Assembly: GCF_004332155.1 (NCBI RefSeq)
Contig: NZ_SJDV01000004.1
Location: 1-64,000 of the forward strand
DNA from: Gramella sp. KN1008
GTDB taxonomy: Bacteria > Bacteroidota > Bacteroidia > Flavobacteriales > Flavobacteriaceae
Direction of reading: 5' to 3'
Length of the DNA: 64,000 bases
The notes beneath the pieces are model-generated. The model was not told the DNA's origin. It saw only the letters and a program-made list of their open reading frames with translations, and made no database searches. The position numbers were made by a program, and so were the translations under genes. Positions 61,228 to 64,000 of the stretch are shown here, in pieces; position 1 is the stretch's first letter; every line of letters starts with the position of its first letter.

Positions 61228-62192
61228 TAACCAGCTTTTTCACGAACTTTTTTCAGCACTTCATCAGCCACCAGTCTGGCTTTTTCGGCTCCTTTGGCCA
61301 GAGCTTTATCAACTTCTTCCAGATTGTTAATATAGTACTCATACTTCTCCCTTGGTTCCTGAAACCTGTCTTTAACAAGTTCGAAAAACGCCTGTTTTGC
61401 ATGTCCGTAGCCATAACCACCAGCCTCGTAGTTCTTTCTCATTTCTGAGATCTGTTCATCGGTTGCGATGAGTTTATATAAGGCAAATACATTACAGGTA
61501 TCCGGATCTTTTGGCTCCTCTAACGGAGTACTGTCGGTCTGAATACCCATGATCTGCTTTCTCAGTTTCTTATCGGTTTGGAAAATATTGATAGTGTTGT
61601 CCTTGGATTTACTCATTTTCTCACCATCTGTTCCCGGAACATACATAGTATCCTTCTGTACTTTCGCCTCAGGAAGAACGAAAACCTCACCCATTTTGGC
61701 GTGGAATCGTGAAGCCACATCCCTGGTCATTTCAAGATGTTGTAACTGGTCTTTTCCTACCGGGACTATTTCAGCATCGTAAAGCAGAATATCGGCTGCC
61801 ATTAGCATGGGATAGGAGAACAAGCCTGCATTTACATCTTCCAGACGATCTGCCTTGTCCTTAAAGGAATGCGCCAGGGTCAATCTCTGATATGGAAAGA
61901 AGCAGCTTAGGTACCAGGTTAATTCAGTAACCTGGGGAATATCGCTTTGACGGTAAAAAACGCTGCGCTCAATATCCAAACCACAGGCAAGCCAGGTAGC
62001 TGCTACAGAATAGGTGTTTTGCCTAAGGGTTTCGGCATCCTTAATCTGGGTAAGGGAGTGCATGTCTGCAATAAAAATAAATGATTCATTATCTGGCTTA
62101 TTGGTCATTTCTATCGCCGGCATGATTGCGCCTAAAAGATTGCCTAAGTGTGGTGTTCCCGTGCTTTGTACTCCTGTAAGTATTCTGGCCAT
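61224..62192 (-). CDS. trpS: Tryptophanyl-tRNA synthetase
   Basis: TrpRS charges tRNA-Trp. The 322-residue class I enzyme has the HIGH equivalent in GVQSTGTPHLGNLLGAI (about 7-23), TWYLSCFFPYQRLTLAH, the dimer and specificity segment SYPMLMAADILLYDAEIVPVGKDQ (shown in part: MAADILLYDA, about 131-140), and KMSKS in GEKMSKSKDNTI (about 191-202). Length is normal. It has its own promoter element and is divergent from plsC. Confidence 0.97.
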   Translation of the reverse strand: MARILTGVQSTGTPHLGNLLGAIMPAIEMTNKPDNESFIFIADMHSLTQIKDAETLRQNTYSVAATWLACGLDIERSVFYRQSDIPQVTELTWYLSCFFPYQRLTLAHSFKDKADRLEDVNAGLFSYPMLMAADILLYDAEIVPVGKDQLQHLEMTRDVASRFHAKMGEVFVLPEAKVQKDTMYVPGTDGEKMSKSKDNTINIFQTDKKLRKQIMGIQTDSTPLEEPKDPDTCNVFALYKLIATDEQISEMRKNYEAGGYGYGHAKQAFFELVKDRFQEPREKYEYYINNLEEVDKALAKGAEKARLVADEVLKKVREKAGY

Positions 62193-62212
62193 TGACTTCT
62201 CGAATTTTCCTG

Positions 62213-62220
62213 CAAAGGTA
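62213..62220 (-). promoter_or_regulatory. Candidate -7 element for trpS
   Basis: The minus strand reads TACCTTTG, matching TAnnTTTG, 20 bases before the ATG at 62192. Confidence 0.5.
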
Positions 62221-62253
62221 ATTTTTTTATAGAATTCCCTCGGTTCATTTCAT

Positions 62254-62261
62254 TACTTTTG
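62254..62261 (+). promoter_or_regulatory. Candidate -7 element for the acyltransferase
   Basis: TACTTTTG matches TAnnTTTG and ends five bases before the ATG at 62267, so the transcript would be almost leaderless. Confidence 0.4.
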
Positions 62262-62266
62262 GAGTC

Positions 62267-63010
62267 ATGAGTTATCTAAAAAAGGCGGGAATTCTATTAT
62301 GGCGCATCTGGTTCTATATTCTGATGGTTATCCCAATAGTGATAATGCTCCCTTTTCTGCTTGTTTTCACCTCGGCTGAAAGATTCTATCCTCAATTCTT
62401 TATCTGTGCACGTCTCTGGGCAAAGATAATCATACATGGAATGGGGTTTTCTGTAAAGGTGAATGCTGATGAATTTCCTGACAAACATAAAAGTTATATG
62501 CTGGTGGCAAATCACACTTCCATGCTGGACATTATGCTCATGCTATATGTGATCAAACAACCGTTTGTGTTTATTGGGAAAAAGGAACTTAGTAAGATCC
62601 CGGTTTTTGGATTTTTCTATCGAAGAACCTGTATCCTGGTTGACAGAAACAATCAGAGAAGTAAGAAGGATGCTTTTGATGAGGCCCAAAGAAGATTAAA
62701 ACAGGAAAACAGTGTATGCATCTTTCCCGAAGGCGGGGTTCCGGATGATGAATCCATTGTTCTGGACGAGTTCAAAGATGGTGCATTCAGGCTGGCAATA
62801 GAGCATCAGATCCCGATAGTGCCTTTAACCTTCCATGACACTAAGAAACGCTTCTCTTACACATTCTTTTCTGGAGGACCGGGAAAACTAAGAGTGAAGA
62901 TCCATAACTTCGTTTGCACGGGAGGGCTTAAGCTGCAGGACCGGCGGCCGCTAAAAGAAAAGGTTCGTCAGGTGATACTTAAAGAACTTCAAAACCCTTC
63001 CATTTCTTAA
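62267..63010 (+). CDS. plsC: 1-acyl-sn-glycerol-3-phosphate acyltransferase
   Basis: PlsC adds the second acyl chain in phosphatidic acid synthesis at the inner membrane. The 247-residue protein has a hydrophobic N-terminus (about 10-40), the catalytic VANHTSMLDIM (HX4D, about 81-91), the IGKKELSKIPVFGFFYRR segment (about 103-120) and FPEGGVPDDES (about 147-157), the glycerol-phosphate-binding motif. The order and spacing fit PlsC. It ends at TTAA, four bases shared with the stop codon of the convergent beta-barrel gene. Confidence 0.93.
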   Translation: MSYLKKAGILLWRIWFYILMVIPIVIMLPFLLVFTSAERFYPQFFICARLWAKIIIHGMGFSVKVNADEFPDKHKSYMLVANHTSMLDIMLMLYVIKQPFVFIGKKELSKIPVFGFFYRRTCILVDRNNQRSKKDAFDEAQRRLKQENSVCIFPEGGVPDDESIVLDEFKDGAFRLAIEHQIPIVPLTFHDTKKRFSYTFFSGGPGKLRVKIHNFVCTGGLKLQDRRPLKEKVRQVILKELQNPSIS

Positions 63011-64000
63011 AATTTAAGGTTCAGGCCGGAATAAATTCCGAAATTCACCGGCTGCACGTTGTTCACATTATTAAAGGTATTCAGCTGATATTTAAAGATT
63101 GGCTCAAGGCTAATACTAAATTGATCATTCAGTTTATAATCCATTCCAAGCCCGATGTTAGTACTAAAACTGGTACTATTAATATTGCTGGCTTCACCAA
63201 GGTTCGTGGAAGTGTTTCCTGCTACCAGGTCCAGCCGGTTTTTGTCGAGAAACAGGCTGCTTCCCCCCCCTATAAGATTGAGGCCAAATTTCTGGTCTAT
63301 TAGAACATATTCTACCTCAATTGGCACTTCTATAAAGCCAAATTGCTGATTGATCTCACCGGGTGTAAAGATAGAAGCTGCCAGGGAGTTCTGTGTGAAA
63401 GACCCGGAACTCATTTCGTTACCAGAGCGAGCGTTATTCCTTATCTGCACATTCTCTTCTGCAGGATTTACGTTATCCAGACTAACTCCTATTGCCGCAG
63501 GCGAATATGAAATATCCTGAATATTATAGCTCACATTGATCTTACTTACACCGGTTCTTATTCTGATCTTATCAGAGAGTTCGTAAGCGATCTTCATCCC
63601 ATAGGAAAGAGTGACCTCTGAAGACGATGCATTATTCGAAAATTGGGATGAAAGTTCGTTTCCACTTCCCATATTCTTATAGAAAATAGGTGCCGCGAAA
63701 GTTGAAAGTCTCAATCTTTTTGAATTGACCTCGGCTATTGCTTCTTCTTTTTCATCTTTTTTCTTCTCTTCTTCAAACCGGGCAAGTGCATTTTCTTCAG
63801 GGTCTTTTAGGAGGCTCTCTGTTTTGGTTGAATCTTTTTCGGCTTCGGCAATCATGCCGGAAGCCTCTTTAATTTTTACTTCCGGCTTTATTACCACTTT
63901 TTCTTTTTCATTTTGCCCTTGTTCCCTGACATTACTTTTTGTCTCTTCTGAAGCTAGTGCCGATTCCTGCTGATCGATATATACCGGATCATTATTGGAA
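63007..64000 (-). CDS. Outer membrane beta-barrel protein (partial, 5' end outside window)
   Basis: The minus-strand frame is open from 63999 to the stop codon at 63007, so the N-terminus lies beyond the right edge; about 330 residues are visible. A charged, low-complexity Glu/Lys/Ala stretch (about the first 120 visible residues, for example EEEKKKDEKEEAIAEV) is followed by a beta-barrel resembling PorT/OmpA-type proteins: LSTFAAPIFYKNMGSGNE, SYGMKIAYELSDKIRIRTGV, and a C-terminal strand ending NFGIYSGLNLKF with terminal Phe. The charged part may lie on the periplasmic or cytoplasmic side of a membrane span not visible here. The substrate or function is unknown. Confidence 0.75.
   Translation of the reverse strand, partial: SNNDPVYIDQQESALASEETKSNVREQGQNEKEKVVIKPEVKIKEASGMIAEAEKDSTKTESLLKDPEENALARFEEEKKKDEKEEAIAEVNSKRLRLSTFAAPIFYKNMGSGNELSSQFSNNASSSEVTLSYGMKIAYELSDKIRIRTGVSKINVSYNIQDISYSPAAIGVSLDNVNPAEENVQIRNNARSGNEMSSGSFTQNSLAASIFTPGEINQQFGFIEVPIEVEYVLIDQKFGLNLIGGGSSLFLDKNRLDLVAGNTSTNLGEASNINSTSFSTNIGLGMDYKLNDQFSISLEPIFKYQLNTFNNVNNVQPVNFGIYSGLNLKF

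Overview
The window reads as chromosome of a Bacteroidota bacterium, most likely a marine member of the Flavobacteriaceae; a relative of Gramella/Christiangramia is my guess from memory, not something the sequence proves. Support: genes start without Shine-Dalgarno sequences but many are preceded by the Bacteroidota -7 element TAnnTTTG; there is a type IX secretion lipoprotein of the PorW/SprE type, an HU-CCDC81/SPOR protein, DUF4175, DUF4837, DUF4292 and DUF5687 proteins, and an ATP synthase operon that stops after the gamma gene. The DNA is AT-rich and densely coding on both strands. No gene-free stretch exceeds about 260 bases; the longest are 42442-42696, 682-904 and 16584-16798. I see no insertion sequence, prophage, CRISPR array or rRNA.

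Layout. 1-239: very AT-rich edge with the likely tail of an upstream gene. 236-681 (minus): two small proteins. 905-7374 (plus, apart from tRNA-Cys and folB): RNase R, a LysE-type exporter, glutaminyl-tRNA synthetase and a three-gene membrane/envelope cassette. 7417-10010 (minus): SPFH protein and glutamyl-tRNA synthetase. 10130-17362 (plus): a giant DUF4175 coiled-coil membrane protein, ybeY, mnmG, a methyltransferase and an OmpH-like lipoprotein. Two perfect 16-bp parS-like palindromes flank mnmG, which suggests an origin-proximal position. 17436-18991 (minus): DoxX-like protein and holB. 19060-22880: pgk, a LysM lytic transglycosylase and a DUF4837 lipoprotein. 22936-23145 (minus): tatA. 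23303-30558: a tight run of M23 peptidase, GH3-family enzyme, a DUF6909-like protein, rfbC, rfbD, a UDP-glucuronate decarboxylase-like enzyme and a glycosyltransferase, facing a CapK/PaaK-like ligase.

31947-37280: purD, small flavobacterial membrane proteins, DUF4254 plus a GT9 glycosyltransferase, and a ferredoxin-type reductase. 37375-39566: an ABC exporter pair. 39676-42441 (minus): an orphan TonB-dependent receptor. 42697-51373: porW/sprE, bactofilin, atpZ, a small membrane gene, then atpB-E-F-H-A-G with a terminator-like hairpin after atpE. 51559-58384: a lipoprotein, flippase, dut, sugar nucleotidyltransferase, TPR protein, DUF4292 lipoprotein and an EnvC-like factor. 58532-64000: thioesterase, HU-CCDC81/SPOR protein, dprA, trpS, an acyltransferase and a beta-barrel protein cut by the right edge.

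Most of the window is conserved core: translation and tRNA modification, energy, and envelope assembly. The least understood parts are the GH3/DUF6909 pair inside a deoxysugar operon, a branched RNA-like element at 39576-39668, the parS pair, and several small membrane proteins.
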